From Calcarisporiella thermophila CBS 279.70 (taxonomy: Eukaryota > Calcarisporiellomycota), in NCBI RefSeq assembly GCF_041956535.1, contig NW_027192195.1, forward strand, positions 1,186,653 through 1,250,652: a stretch of 64,000 bases of DNA. The letters are read 5' to 3'. The number at the start of each line of letters is the position of its first letter. Within the stretch, counting starts at the first letter, position 1. The notes under the pieces are model-generated. The model saw only the letters and a program-made list of their open reading frames with translations, was not told the DNA's origin and ran no database searches. Below, in pieces: positions 19,570 through 31,430 of the stretch. A program made the position numbers and the translations under genes.

Positions 19570-19682
19570 TTTGTTTAACTTTTCTTGTCGAGTTTACAAA
19601 AGGACCAAGAGCAATCGTTAAACTAATAAAGGAAATTCTTGTCTTGGTCCTTTTGTAAACTCGACAAGAAAAGTTAAACAAA
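19570..19682. repeat. Perfect inverted repeat, 41-bp arms, 31-nt spacer
   Basis: Arms 19570-19610 and 19642-19682 are perfect reverse complements (left begins TTTGTTTAACTTTTC, right ends GTTAAACAAA). No TIR-bounded transposase is nearby. Perfect pairing over 41 bp in otherwise decayed DNA points to a recent event or conversion between arms. Confidence 0.95.
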
Positions 19683-19697
19683 AATATAGAACGGCGA

Positions 19698-20149
19698 AAG
19701 GCTTTGACTGAATCCTACGGTTCGCATACACGGTATTGTAGGGAAATTACCTCTATCCTCAACGAGAATGGCTATGTACGAATTCAGCAGAGCATATTCG
19801 GCATCAGGGTGGATGCCTGCTTGCATAAGTAGTAATTCCTCTTAACGATATTCGTAATTTACAACGGATAAGTGGATAAACGAGCATATCAACTCCACGA
19901 ACAAATGGAGCAAAACCCATATACACTGCGTCCTGAATAGATACTAGAACGTTTAAAAGATGAGGCTCTCCGTTTGGAGCCTGGCCGTTTATCCATTGTA
20001 AATTACGAATATTGTTACCACTTGTGCAAGCAGACATCCACCCTGATGCCGATATGCTCTGCTGAATTCGTACAAAGCCATAATCGTTGAGTATAGAAGC
20101 AATTTCCCTATAATACCTTGTATGCGAGCCGTAGGATTCAGTTAAAGCC
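19698..20149. repeat. Large imperfect inverted repeat with VapD-like coding trace
   Basis: Left arm about 19698-19876 and right arm about 19986-20149 are inverted copies (about 85% by eye) around a roughly 110-nt centre. Both arms translate to the same peptide: left (+) RKALTESYGSHTRYCREITSILNENGYVRIQQSIF, right (-) ALTESYGSHTRYYREIASILNDYGFVRIQQSI. The minus-strand reading stays open through NNIRNLQWINGQAPNG to about 19804. The order AY..I..(I/V)L..GF.R.QGS.(F/Y) then (V)RDIR.F.I resembles VapD/Cas2-like ferredoxin-fold RNases. No start codon and a shortened middle indicate a pseudogene at best. Confidence 0.5.
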
Positions 20150-22541
20150 CTAGGTCATATTGGATTATCCAATGTCCAACACTAGCAAGATCTTCTCTAC
20201 ACAGCTTACATATTGTTATTTCTATGTATATGCAAAAAATGATACTAGTATGAAACCACGTTGAGCTTGAATCCTCACAGAATTTATCCTTGGTTTATAT
20301 ACGGCGAATACAATATTTATTATCATTAGATTAAAGCATGAGAACGAATGAATTTCTATCGCACACAAAGAGCATAAATCAAACTTAGAGATTATTCTAA
20401 ATTCGTGACCACAATGACTCAGGATGGGGTGTGAGTTATCCTGTCCAAACATTCAAGCGATATGCCTTTGTCTAAAGAGAGATTAGAGCGATAGTGGGTT
20501 GCTATGTAGCACTCTAATGGTCACAACGATTTGTTTAATGTTTTTAACAGCTTTGGGTTGTTATGAATTTTAATCAGTTTGGTTATAGTTATTTACGTCT
20601 CCTTTGTTTCCTATCTGACCTCAATTGGGTTTTTCATGAACCCACATCAATTAGATCAGGCTTTATTGCAGTTTATTGAGGACAATGTATAGGTTATGGG
20701 GGGCGTAGACCTTGTAGTTACTTGATTGATATCAATTACTACCTTGTTGTTTTATCTATCTCATCTTTGAACACCAATGAGAGTTATTCTCCTTTGTTCA
20801 CCATCCTATTTAAACTCTTTGGTTTATTTTAATGTTCCACACCAATTCCCTGAATTAGAATGATAAATATTTTATTTTTAGCGAGGTCCGGACACCCCTC
20901 CACACAAATCTCCTTTCACCCGTAACAATGCAGCACAAACATCCAAGGTAACAATAGACCAATGCTGGTATTTTCTTATGGATAGAGTGCCGCATCGCCG
21001 CCGCCCTTTAGCAGACGGGTAATAGGGGGTTCTCTCAGGCCTCAATGGCTATCAAAAGGGTAGTAAAATGCAATAATAGTAAGTAAACTCCATGTGGGAA
21101 AGGTCGGGAGAAGCGCCTTAATGGTCCTGATATTGAATTTGGCCCTTCCCATTTCCTTTGGATGTCATTTCAATTAGACTTTAAAATTCTTGCATCTCAA
21201 GCAGAAATAATAAAAACGCCTCGGCTTTTTTAAAGGCGAGACGGTTCGGTGATATGGGGGCTTCGGAGCCAGTTTGCTAGATAACGGGCTCAGCCTCCAT
21301 TGACGATGCGGCACAAGGGCATGAGAAGACTTCACGGCTCAAGTGGCCCCCACCATATTGCAATTGTCAAATTAAAATGGCCACCAACGGAGACCGCAAA
21401 TTGAAACCAAAATGGATCCAATATACGAGACACGATAAGGATCACATAGTTTCGTTCAACTTTCCATATTACTCAGGATTATTATAAAAACTGTAGAGTC
21501 GAAATTTAGTCTGAAGATCTCTCTAAAAGCAGACTATCAGGAGAAAAGGGCCGAGGCACGCGCTGTTTAGACTTCAAATGGGTAATCTACATTTGACTGA
21601 ATTCACACTGCCACATTTGTTATCCTCTGTTTGCTGTAATTTTATGGAGTTAAGGAGTCGGAGATTTCGGCTGTTCTAGTCCAACTTGGTTTAGAGGGAT
21701 TTTGAATGACGGAGATCAACAGATCCATCTAGAAAGTACTCTTATAAGAGATAAACAGCACACAAATCTAGCAATACTTTCCCCGTGCAGTCCGCCACAA
21801 GTGTGACGGATCGGCACCTCCCCCGATCATCCTAGCTTAATTCAATACAAACACGAACGATACTCCGCTAGAGAAACGAGAGGCGAGATGATAACATCAT
21901 CCAATATATATATTCCTGCGTCGAAAATTCATATGGACGTTATTGCCTCTCCAGTCCATTTTTTCTATACCATCTCAGTATGGTTCTAGAAGAGGTTAGA
22001 AAGAGTGGCCCTTGGATAAAGATCTATATGATGAAGTTAGGTAAACACTATGGTAATGGGTGGTCTTGTAGATGCTGGAAAAAGAGGGTAAGTCACTATT
22101 AGTAACCTTTTGATTTTGATTTTTTTTTTGGGGGGGGGGGGACGACTTTCTATAGCACGGCCAAGCTTGCCTATGGATGTCAAGGTTTTAACCAAACGAG
22201 GGTTACTTAATTGCGTTATTTTTTGTATACGTTTCTCATCTGTGGAGGGGTCCTCTTAAAATTGAGAGCATTCCATATCAACCGACACACTAGAAAAACA
22301 TTTTAGTATTTTCCCACATTAAATAGGAAAAACCACAAGGAGAGCTTGAAAAAAACAAAAATGTCCATCAAAGGGAAATGATAAAAAGTGGCAAAGTAGA
22401 GTAGAACAGATTAAAATATTCTCAAAAAGCTGATATACAAAAGAAAAGAAAAGAAAAGAAAAGAGAAGAGAAGAGAAGAGGAGAAGAAACAAGTGCTAAA
22501 CCAAACCAATTAAACGAATCAAAAGAGCAGGAAAACAATTG
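20150..22541. other. Gene-free, decayed repeat DNA
   Basis: No supportable coding exon. Contains the diverged third relative of the 15.2-16.0 kb repeat family (about 20990-21240), a G11 tract near 22131-22141, and an (AAAAG)n/(AGAAG)n microsatellite at about 22440-22493 just 3' of the PPZ stop. The rest shows nothing recognised. Confidence 0.5.
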
Positions 22542-24013
22542 TCAAGCGCTCTGCGGCATGTTAATCAGAGGCGGGCTCGCTCGCCGACCCTTCTTTCGCC
22601 ACTCTTTGCGTGTCGCAGCTTGATCCACTGGGGCAAGTAGTTCAAAGCTACAGAGTAGCTCCTCGTTCACGTACATCACAGAGCCATAGTTGTTGAATTC
22701 ATTACAGTAATTTGGCGCGGAAAACACGGTGACCAGGGTGCGGTCATTAAAGAATTCATATCCTAACCGATATAAGAGGGAATTAGCATAGAGTGACAAG
22801 GGTTGGCGAAATCAACGAACTGCGGTGATTTGTTTGAAGATAAGGAGGGAAGGGGAGGGGGAGGGGGGGCTTACCATCTTCAACCACCATGTGCGCCCTC
22901 GCCACGAGATCGAACCCGTATCTGGATAAAAATTGGTCGACTTGCGGCTTTCCAAAGCAATAGCTCACCCCGCGCTCATTGTCTTCCCAACTTTGCGCGG
23001 TATCGCTTGGGTCCGACCACAGAAGGTCACTTAGCAATCCATAATCTGGAACGTCGGTCGGCCGCGAGATGTTACGGATTTCATCCATGGAGCGCAACGA
23101 GGGCGAGAGGCCACCATGGACACAGAAGATCTTAGAAGCCACTGTCGCAGCAATAGGGAGGGTATTGAAGACGTCGACAAACGTTTTCCAAATCTTGACG
23201 CTGCACCGACGCTTACACTCATCATAGAATCCATATACTTCAAGATAACAAAGGGGAGGCAAGGGGTCAATTAGCATTCGTCATAGCCGGAAGAGGCGGA
23301 TGTGGGGGGGGGGAGGGCTTACCTCGAGTCACGTTGGCGCACTCGTGGTTTCCTCGCAATAAAAAGAAATTTTCGGGCCACTTGATCTTGTAACAGAGCA
23401 AGAGACAGATCGTCTCCAAACTCTGTTTGCCCCTGTCCACGTAATCGCCTAGAAACAGATAGTTGGCGGCGGGGGGAAAGCCGCTCATCTCAAACAAGCG
23501 CATCAGATCGGTATACTGTCCATGGACATCGCCCACAATCTTCACGGGTGGCGAAAGCTCGATCAAGGCCGGCTGTGATAGGAAGATTTCACGCGCAGTA
23601 CGGCATATCGCGACGATTTCCGAGTTTTTCAGGGGGAAGTTCTTAGCGATGCGGCCCGAGAAGCCCACGGCGAGCAAGCGGGAAATCAGGTCGTCGATGT
23701 TTACATTGTTGGGGAGGCGCTCTATCGAGGAGAAAGACGTGGTGGTCATCTGATTCTGCTCTTCAAAGTTGGCGTCATCGAGATTAAATGAGCCAGCACT
23801 TGGCGATGAGGGCGAGTTGTTGGCAGCAGAGGTGAACACGCTCCCGGCGCTAGCCGGGACCTGCTGCTGGTAGTGAAGGAGGATGGAATTGACAGACGAG
23901 GCGGTATTTGTAGAGTGTTCATTGTCGGGGATCTCGGCTACACGCACCGGGGGTGTGATCGACTCCCGCTTATTCTTTTTCGACACAGAGAGATTAGAGG
24001 GATGGTTTCCCAT
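22542..24013 (-). CDS. PPZ1: Ser/Thr protein phosphatase, PPZ (PP1-like) type
   Basis: Exons 24013-23323, 23237-22875 and 22762-22542 give 424 aa. The N-terminus MGNHPSNLS is a myristoylation signal, and about 95 Ser/Asn-rich residues precede the catalytic domain, as in fungal Ppz1/Ppz2 (ion homeostasis, cell integrity; Hal3-regulated in yeast). Catalytic motifs: [33 protein letters not shown], the SDLLWSDPS region, [12 protein letters not shown] and [15 protein letters not shown]. The second motif normally reads NHECASINR; here it is ANVTR, a mild change outside the metal ligands. Both introns begin GTAAGC followed at once by long C tracts (G-runs on the + strand). Confidence 0.92.
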
Positions 24014-25173
24014 GATTAAACAAGAAGCTGCAAGATGGAGGCAAAGTAAGCAAGCCGTTAGTGAGAGCTCAGGCTCTATGGCCCAATAAAGGGACGGCCG
24101 AATTCCGGATCAATCTGATTAGAAGAGGGCCAAATGGGCGTACTCCACCTCTAATCAAAGACTCACCACTGAAATGATAATGAAGATTTGTAGTCTCAAA
24201 TACGGAATGGATCGCGAGGAGGGATCTCTACGGCATGAAGCGAGAGGATGCGGGTGGAAGGGGGCGGGCGGAGCGTGTTTATCAAATAGGTAAAAGAAAA
24301 TCGGGAGAGAAAGGATGAAAATACAAGAAAACAGGCGGAAGGCGCTTGGGATCAGGAGATTTCGGCTCAGAGTCAGAGCAATTCTTTCATCAAACAATCG
24401 GCAGCCGGGGGGGACGGGTGTGGATATTAGCGCATCCTTCTTTTATTCGCAGAGGTGAGAGCCCTCGTTCAGGATGCGCAATTAAGTGATCAAAGAGAGA
24501 AAATAAGAAAAACGGAGTGAATTGACCGCGTACAAGGTGGCTTGTTCGGAGGGCAGTTAATACTTCCGCTCGCGCACAGGCTACCCAACTCAGCTGCTAA
24601 CAGCTGAACCTTATTAGCGCGAGCGCTCCTTTAAACCGCTCGCTTCGTACGAGACGAATCATTCGCCTCGGCGGACAGTAAGCCAGGGCACGAGGGCGAC
24701 GCAGCCCACCCATAGGAGAGCGGGCCGATTTCTCGCGCGGCGTCACGCCCGCTGTTGCGGCGGCCGCAGCCCGCCCGCCCGCATTCGAAAATAGCGGGCT
24801 GATTCGGGCCCAAGGAGATCACGAGCAGCCTCCAGCGCAACCTGAAAGAAGGTTACAGGAGATGAGCCTGCTTTCAGACTCGCTTGCAAAATAGGGTGGC
24901 CGGCCTGAATTAGGATCATGCGAGGAGGACCCGGTATTTTCGGGCGGCTGGATGCATCTCACGAGAACGTGAGCTCTAAATGGATGCGTGATGCTGGGGG
25001 AGAGTCTGTTTTCGAATCGGAAATCTGCACAAATACATGGCCTTGTTCATTATTCATTAACAAAAACAAGCTAGGCAAGGCATGCCAATGAAGCGGCCTA
25101 TCCGCCTCCCCATTTATTTTGCCCGGTTTTTCCTCTCTCCCTCCCCCCGTCGTCATCGGCTAGATGAGCAATA
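24014..25173. other. Intergenic, PPZ upstream region
   Basis: Contains a GC-rich block at about 24600-24850 and oligopurine stretches. No coding exon with support on either strand. Confidence 0.45.
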
Positions 25174-25404
25174 ATGCCGGCCCACTACTACCTATTCCAG
25201 TGCTCCCTTTGCAATGCTCTCTATGAAAACGAGACCCTGTGTCTCCACCATAAAATCGTCGACCATCCTACCCAACGAGCGCCCCCGTTGCCCACGAAAT
25301 TCTCGCGTCCTTTGACATCATTTCTGACATGTGAGCTTTGTGGTGTTCGATTTATAGATGAATTGGCACGCTGTGAGCACGCCAGGGTTAAACATGGCGT
25401 GTGA
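25174..25404 (+). CDS. Small protein with two C2H2 zinc fingers
   Basis: A 76-residue ORF. Finger 1 is C-x2-C-x12-H-x5-H (CSLCNALYENETLCLHHKIVDH) and finger 2 is C-x2-C-x12-H-x4-H (CELCGVRFIDELARCEHARVKH), separated by a Pro-rich linker (APPLPTKFSRPL). Two well-formed fingers in one short frame are unlikely by chance. Fingers of this tandem type bind nucleic acid or mediate protein contacts; no family can be named. It could be a lone exon of a larger gene, but no neighbouring exon was found. Confidence 0.5.
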   Translation: MPAHYYLFQCSLCNALYENETLCLHHKIVDHPTQRAPPLPTKFSRPLTSFLTCELCGVRFIDELARCEHARVKHGV

Positions 25405-26482
25405 ATATCGAAGCCATCGCTCTACCATGGCATAGATGAGTAATAAAGTAGGCCGATTAGCTTTGTGGATAGGATGAATGAGTTCACGAAAGATTCTAAT
25501 GTGTGCTAAGCCACACACCATGAGAATAAATTAGGCGTCCATATGGCAGAGTTTGTGAAAAAGAGACCTGCAGGCTCGGCAGGCCGAGGCTCCTAGTGGG
25601 ATGAACTCTTCTTCTTACTTACTCCGAAGCCATCGGCCGCTCGGTAAAATCGGCAGATAATCATTGTCTAAGAAACTGTACAACCCCAGGTCTGGTACAA
25701 AGCCCGAAAAGAGTAGGGCATACTATCTCTAATAAAACATGGTCGAGAGGGTATGTCTACAATATCGAGCGCAGGACTAGGTTCCAGGAAAAGCTCACTC
25801 GAGATTGCCGATAGTTCTTAGTTGACCTTTGCCGCTCCACAGTCGAGCCAATATGGCTCTCCCCCACCAGAACATACTTTGTATCCTTAGCATAGCTGCG
25901 ACGAATTTATCCCAAAACTACTCGATGATCTTGTGGCATGATAGGGTACTCCTCGCGAGATCCTCGATCGGGTTGCTTAGGGTGGTGTTCCCTCTCTTGA
26001 GTTTTAAGCCCTCCAGGGCGGGAGGAAGCCGATTGTTTTCCCGGCTGCCCCTGGTGATACTCTCCCCGCTTTGCCACTTAAATTGGGTTGTCAATCCTTA
26101 ACATAGCTGAGCGGGAGCTTGAATTGTCCTCTATAATTGGGTAATACCAGGCCAAAAGCTCTCGGAAGTCAGCCGTTGAGTAGAGGAGTATTGGGGCGAT
26201 GCGAATTCTCATCCTATGAATAGAGTAGTAATTTATGGCAGGCGCTTTGGCAGTGGTTATTTATTTTGGTTCTGCCTTTGGAAAGAGGATAAAGCAAGAG
26301 GGAAGCACAAAGGAAGAGTAAAAGGAATTGATTAGAATACAATAATGAAAAGGTATTAATCACGAAAAAATGGCTTGAACAAGTACAAAGAAATGGCGGG
26401 AATAACTACAAAAAAATCACATCTTCGCTCACAAAGGGCGAGGAGGATAAAAGACAAATAAGATACTTCAGGTAGAATGTGC
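25405..26482. other. Intergenic, nothing recognised
   Basis: ORFs in this stretch lack domain signal or codon pattern. No repeat or RNA gene identified. Confidence 0.45.
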
Positions 26483-26876
26483 TCAAAGCCGATATTCACC
26501 ATCACTCGCTTCGCCTTCCTCCTCATCCTCAGGATCCCCCGCATCCTCCACATCGTCTTCCTCACCCGAAGAAAGATCCTCATGGCCGCGCTTAAACACA
26601 ACATCGAAAGACTCGTCTGCAGACGAGTCATAGTCCAGCAGCACGGGCGGATCATAGCTCTCGCTCTTTGTTCTAGAGGTGAGTTTTGTTCCCTTACCCT
26701 TGCGGTTTCGGGATTTCGAATACAATGCAGGCGATGGGCGCGCGATCCTTCGCGATTGTCGCGATTTTCTAACTCTATCGCCGCTCATGGTAGCATGGCG
26801 TGGCGATATTTCATGTAATTTTGGCTTAGAGCCCTTGCTCGAGCGTTCCGGTCCAAGCACGAGCACAACGTCCTCC
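26483..26876 (-). other. Possible C-terminal extension of ATG4, out of frame
   Basis: Immediately 3' of the ATG4 stop, the next frame reads EGDEEDVVLVLGPERSSKGSKP and stays open to an acidic end (SSGEEDDVEDAGDPEDEEEGEASDGEYRL). The switch of frame coincides with a (GAG)n tract. Either the gene stops at 26877, or the tract hides an intron, length polymorphism or sequencing error and the real protein continues here. Composition (acidic, Ser/Asp-rich) looks coding. Confidence 0.4.
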
Positions 26877-29800
26877 TCATCCCCCTCCCTCCTCCTCCTC
26901 CTCCTCCTCCTCTCCTTCTCCTTCCTTCCGTCCGCTCATTTCTTTTTCGGGGCACTCGAAATCTTCACTTCCTCCATCACTATAATGAGGCGCCCGCGGC
27001 ATAATCGAGACCACCGGGGTGCAATGGCTCGCTACTTCTTCAACCTGCGAACAAAACAGTTTGAAATCCGCGCTATCCCGAATATAGAAACCTAGCAGCA
27101 TGGATGGGTCAATTTGCGAGATAGGAATCGCTCGCGGCTCTCCATGGTGGAAGGTATGCAGGATGGAGTCTTCGGTGGAGGTGGCAGCGGGTTGCGCCAA
27201 GTGCGGGTCGATGTAGAGCAGCTCTCCGCCCTGGTAGCCCACAAAATACAGCGATGCAGAAGGGCGGCCTCCAGCAATTCCAACCGATTGAGGAAAACGG
27301 AAACAGGCCATGATGCCCTGATAGTACACGGGATTAACGCCCTCGACACCCAAGCGAGTTGCCGCGAGAACAAGCACAGGGCGGGGAAGTACTTCGTCAT
27401 CGAGGTTGTCATCATCTCGCTCCGAGGTTTTGCTCGAGGAAGGTTGAGTCGAAGGCACAGCCTCGTGCGAGCATCGCACGACTTCATCCCGATAGATGAC
27501 GCCGTCTCCCGCAACAACCACTCCCATTCCGACAGAGGCACCCAACTTGTCACACTCTTTCAACATCGCTTTAATTGCAAGGGAGGTCGTTGAGGGCCCA
27601 AACCATTCACCCAGATTCTTGCCCAGTTCTTGGCCCCGCTGTGTCATACGGTGGATGGAAAAGGGGGCATCTGGGACGTCCAAAAACCAGGATACTATCT
27701 CCACATACTTGCGCCAATTCTCAGAATCCTTCTTATCCCGGTCGACAGCCAAGTGGCGCCGCCAGCCTCGGCCCAAGAAATGGTGCAGCAGAGCGTTGGC
27801 CAGCATCGATTGGCTAGTCCGATGCATACAGCCCCATCCAATATCCGTGGTGTAAAAAGAGGTGGGACAAATACGAGAGAAATCTTTGCGATAGGTGAGG
27901 CCGATACGAGAGCGAAAATCGGCAAGAAAGTCTAGGAGCACTCCCTGGTTAGGTGTCATCTGAGGTGGTTGCGGGCCGGTTGGAGGTTTAGGAGGCTTGG
28001 CCAAGGTAACAGAGGCAGACATGTATGTAGAGGAGGGAAGGGGTGGGGGAGAGGAGATGCTACGTTGACGGCCCAATTCGGGTAAAGAAGGGACCGGGTC
28101 ATGGCTCTTCTTCTCCTCGTCTCCTTCCTTTTCTATCAATTCCACTTCAACTCGTCCGTCCAATTCGGGCGGCTCCCACTCCTCTTTTTCCTCTTCCGCC
28201 AACATTCCCATCGATTTTCGGGGAGAAACACCCCCCCATGATCCCTTGCCCTCACCCGATTCCGGCTCGTAGTGTTCTGCTCTTGGCTGGTTTCCTTTGC
28301 CCCGATAAAATATTTCCACAATCGACTCATTTTCCTTCAAAGTCTGCGAGAGGGTCTCCTCGGCTTTCCGCTCTTTCCCCGAGGACATAGGTTTATCCAC
28401 GATCACCGGAGGCGTCTCCTGCTCTTCCATTTCTGTTGGCATGAGCTCCATTTCAAAATTGACTTCCTCATCTGCCTCGTTGCTAAAATCGCCAACCGAC
28501 CACATCTCCACGCCACCGTTGGCATACTCCTGCGGTGAGCCTCTATTGTTGACGTCGTCTGCCGCTCCGGTGTTCATATTTTCCCGACGCTGTCGCAATT
28601 TTCCGTCGGCCAATGACACAATTATTGCAGGTGTTCCGGGGGTTGGCACTGCCTCGGCGTCATCAGCTCTGGTTCGCCGGTTTAGTCGGGGAGAATAGTT
28701 CAATTCCTCAAAATCTTCGTCGGAAAGATATTGGTTGCGGGAGGGTAGGGGGATATCAATAGGAGAAGGAGAAGAGGCGCCCGACGTAGAACGAGTTGCG
28801 TTAGCGCTGACATTAGGGGTGGCATCGGGGGTGGAGGAAAATGACTGATGTGCAGTTGAATTCCCACTATATTCTGAGGGTAATCGGTCGCTCATCATAG
28901 AGTCGGTCAGGTTCGGGACATGGCTATCCATATTAGAGGTTGACGAGGCGAGGGTCACTTGCTTGTTTCTCACCCGATTTCGCAAACTTTCGAATGACAG
29001 CTTATGAGTGATTCTCTGGGGTTCGTCGGTCGACGAAGACACTTCACTGTCGGACCCGTTCGCTTTTTTCGTAAGTGATAGAGACCGTAGTCTACTTAGC
29101 ATGCTAGTTGAGGTTTTCGGTCTCTCATTCCCGCCTGCGTAGTCAAGGTGCAGTGGTACCAGCGCACGGGGGCTGCTAGGGCGCTGGAGGGCGAGTGCAA
29201 GCTGAGTGAATGAACGGGATCGCTTTTTGAGAAAGGAGCTATCCTTTTCGTGCGATTTTCCAACGCCTGAATCGCTGGCCATCGCATCCTCCGACGTCGA
29301 CATAGAAGTACTATAGCTTGCGGCCCACGGCGCAGAAAATCCAAAGAGCCGCCAGGTATCTCCCCCGCGTGGCAGATTAACTTCTCCGCCCTGCTCCTCG
29401 TCAAAACGGTAGCACACGCCCAAAAGCCAAATCGACTCGGTTGAATAGCTGGTTTTCAGCCGGAAATGATCTTCAGCTCGGGCAATGTACTGGACAACTC
29501 GCGAACTATATAACCATATGGACATGCGCTGGATCAATTCCGAGGGTGTATTTCTGAGAGTGTCCGGAGGGATCGGAGCGGTGAGGGGATAAGCGTTACC
29601 ACGTGCTGCATCCGAATTAGAACGCCGCTTAGTTTTCTTGGGCGATAGCAAAGGGATAGTTGGAGAAGCCTTTTCTTCTTCCTTCTCTTTTGAGAGTTTA
29701 CGGGACTCATTGCTCCCCCTACGATTCGTCCCAAAAGACTTCAATAAAAACAATATGAACGACGGCCCATATCTTCAAAACGTTTCAAAGAAAACTTACC

Positions 29801-30189
29801 CGCCGCAAATTGGGTATCATGGTATGATCTTTTCGCGGATATATCCGTTCTTTACTCTCCTCTCTTCCTTCGTCGGCTCTATTGCTCTTTGAGGGGCCAT
29901 TGAGAGATGGCAAAGATTTTTTCTTTTCGCCTTCAATCAACTCGGACTCTGCATGGCTAGACGGCTCAGATTTTAGTGGGCTTTTCCAGGAAAATCGGCG
30001 AGGCCTTTTCTTTTGAGTTTTGGGATCCCGGTCAAGATCTTGATTAGGACTATTAAGATTAGGGTTGGAAGATGTGTTGAAAGCTAATGGATAGACTCCA
30101 ATCAATGGTATAGGAACTGGACTATTGGAAAGAAGCGATGATGTATTATCTGCGACGGCAGACTGACTCTCCATCACTGGTTTCTGCAT
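26877..30189 (-). CDS. ATG4: Autophagy cysteine protease ATG4, unusually long
   Basis: Peptidase C54 that processes ATG8 and delipidates ATG8-PE. Exon 1 30189-29800, exon 2 29738-26877, giving 1083 aa against 400-500 in most fungi. The first 640 or so residues are low-complexity, charged and Ser-rich. The protease core follows: LDFLADFRSRIGLTYRKDF, then the catalytic-Cys segment FYTTDIGWGCMHRTSQSML (about 27790-27850). The Asp/His segment LYIDPHLAQP lies near 27190-27220, and LLGFYIRDSADFKLFC follows. A large acidic/Ser insertion (about residues 190-600) is not part of known ATG4 folds and is probably disordered. The stop lies in a Glu/Gly-coding microsatellite (see neighbouring entry). Confidence 0.9.
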
Positions 30190-30574
30190 TGGCCAATTGA
30201 GATTAAAACAGGTCAGGTCAAAAATGGGAGAGAATTAGCTTAGGTCTCACTTTTGAATTTGAGCTGGTGTGCCCAGTCATCACCACAATAATCCGCTCAT
30301 TAAACTGATAGTTAAATTCCTTTTAACGTGTTTGATGGACAAATGGCGAAATGGAATCTCTGCATCCAGGCGTGGTTGAAATCCTAACGAGTGATCGCGT
30401 GAATGCATAGAGAATAGGAGGTTAAAAAAAATTACATGCCAAGCCACAGATACTTTCTGTATTCTTGTAGGTTCACTTATGTTTTAAATCTCCTGATCTC
30501 TTGATCTACAATCCTTGTGACATTTTTTTTTTTCTTTCCTCTTTTGCTTCGATTTAGCCTATATCTCTTCACCA

Positions 30575-31130
30575 ATGACATTTGCTGCAGTAGTGAAGAA
30601 AGCTGCAGTACAGTCTGCAACTAAACTTCGTCCAACAAAAGCCGCTATGACATTGGTATGTCTATGGACAAGTCCATTTCAGTTCTGTAATTTGATTCCA
30701 CTGGGTATAGAATTCATTTGTATGGACTAATTTTTTTCTTCTCTATGAATTAAATAGACACCAGCAGCTGTTGAACGACTTAAACAACTTTCTACATTAG
30801 AAGGTCAGAGCAAAATGATTCGCGTTGGCCTTCGCACCAAAGGGTGTTCAGGCAATCAATATCATCTAGAATTCACAGACAAGAAAAATAAATTTGACGA
30901 GGAGGTTACCCAAGACGGTGATTATTGGAACTTTGTTTGGTTACAGGTTGCCATCTTCCTAATGAAATTTTACTTGTATAGGCGTGACGGTCCTCATCGA
31001 CTCGAAGGCACTTTTTTCCGTTCTCGGTTCCGAGATGGACTATGTGGAGGATAAACTTGCAACCCAGTTCGTCTTCCACAATCCCAATGTTAAGGAGACC
31101 TGCGGATGTGGAATGAGTTTTATGACATAA
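30575..31130 (+). CDS. ISCA1: A-type iron-sulfur assembly protein ISCA1
   Basis: Mitochondrial late-acting Fe-S carrier required for [4Fe-4S] proteins. Exons 30575-30655, 30758-30917 and 30982-31130 give 129 aa. The N-terminus MTFAAVVKKAAVQSATKLRPTKAAM is a basic, amphipathic targeting-type sequence. The core reads LTPAAVERLKQL, then KGCSGNQYHLEF (first ligand Cys) and ETCGCGMSF (C-G-C pair), the three invariant cysteines of the family. Intron 2 uses donor G|GTGATT. Confidence 0.93.
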
Positions 31131-31430
31131 TACCTACGACTATATTTATTCTGCTGCTTATAAATTCTTCCCTTGTAACATAATAAACCCTCAATACACT
31201 TATTTGTCTCATTCTATTAGATTTGCTCAGCATTGTGTCCATGGAATAGTTGTGGTTTTCTTCTCTGCTCACAATTCTAATAGAATATTCAATAGATTTT
31301 AAGCAACTTGCTTGTCAATGTCTGTTTTATTCTTTTCACTTCGATTGAAATTCAATTTCAGAAATTTGAAAGAAGCCAAATAAATAATACTGTTGATCTT
31401 CCAAACACTAATTTAACGAAAACAACCGCC

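Noticed and set aside
20222-20452. 76-aa minus-strand ORF
   Set aside because: AT-rich chance ORF without motif or neighbouring exon.
26679-28698. Long plus-strand ORFs across ATG4
   Set aside because: Antisense shadows of a long, codon-biased exon with no domains.
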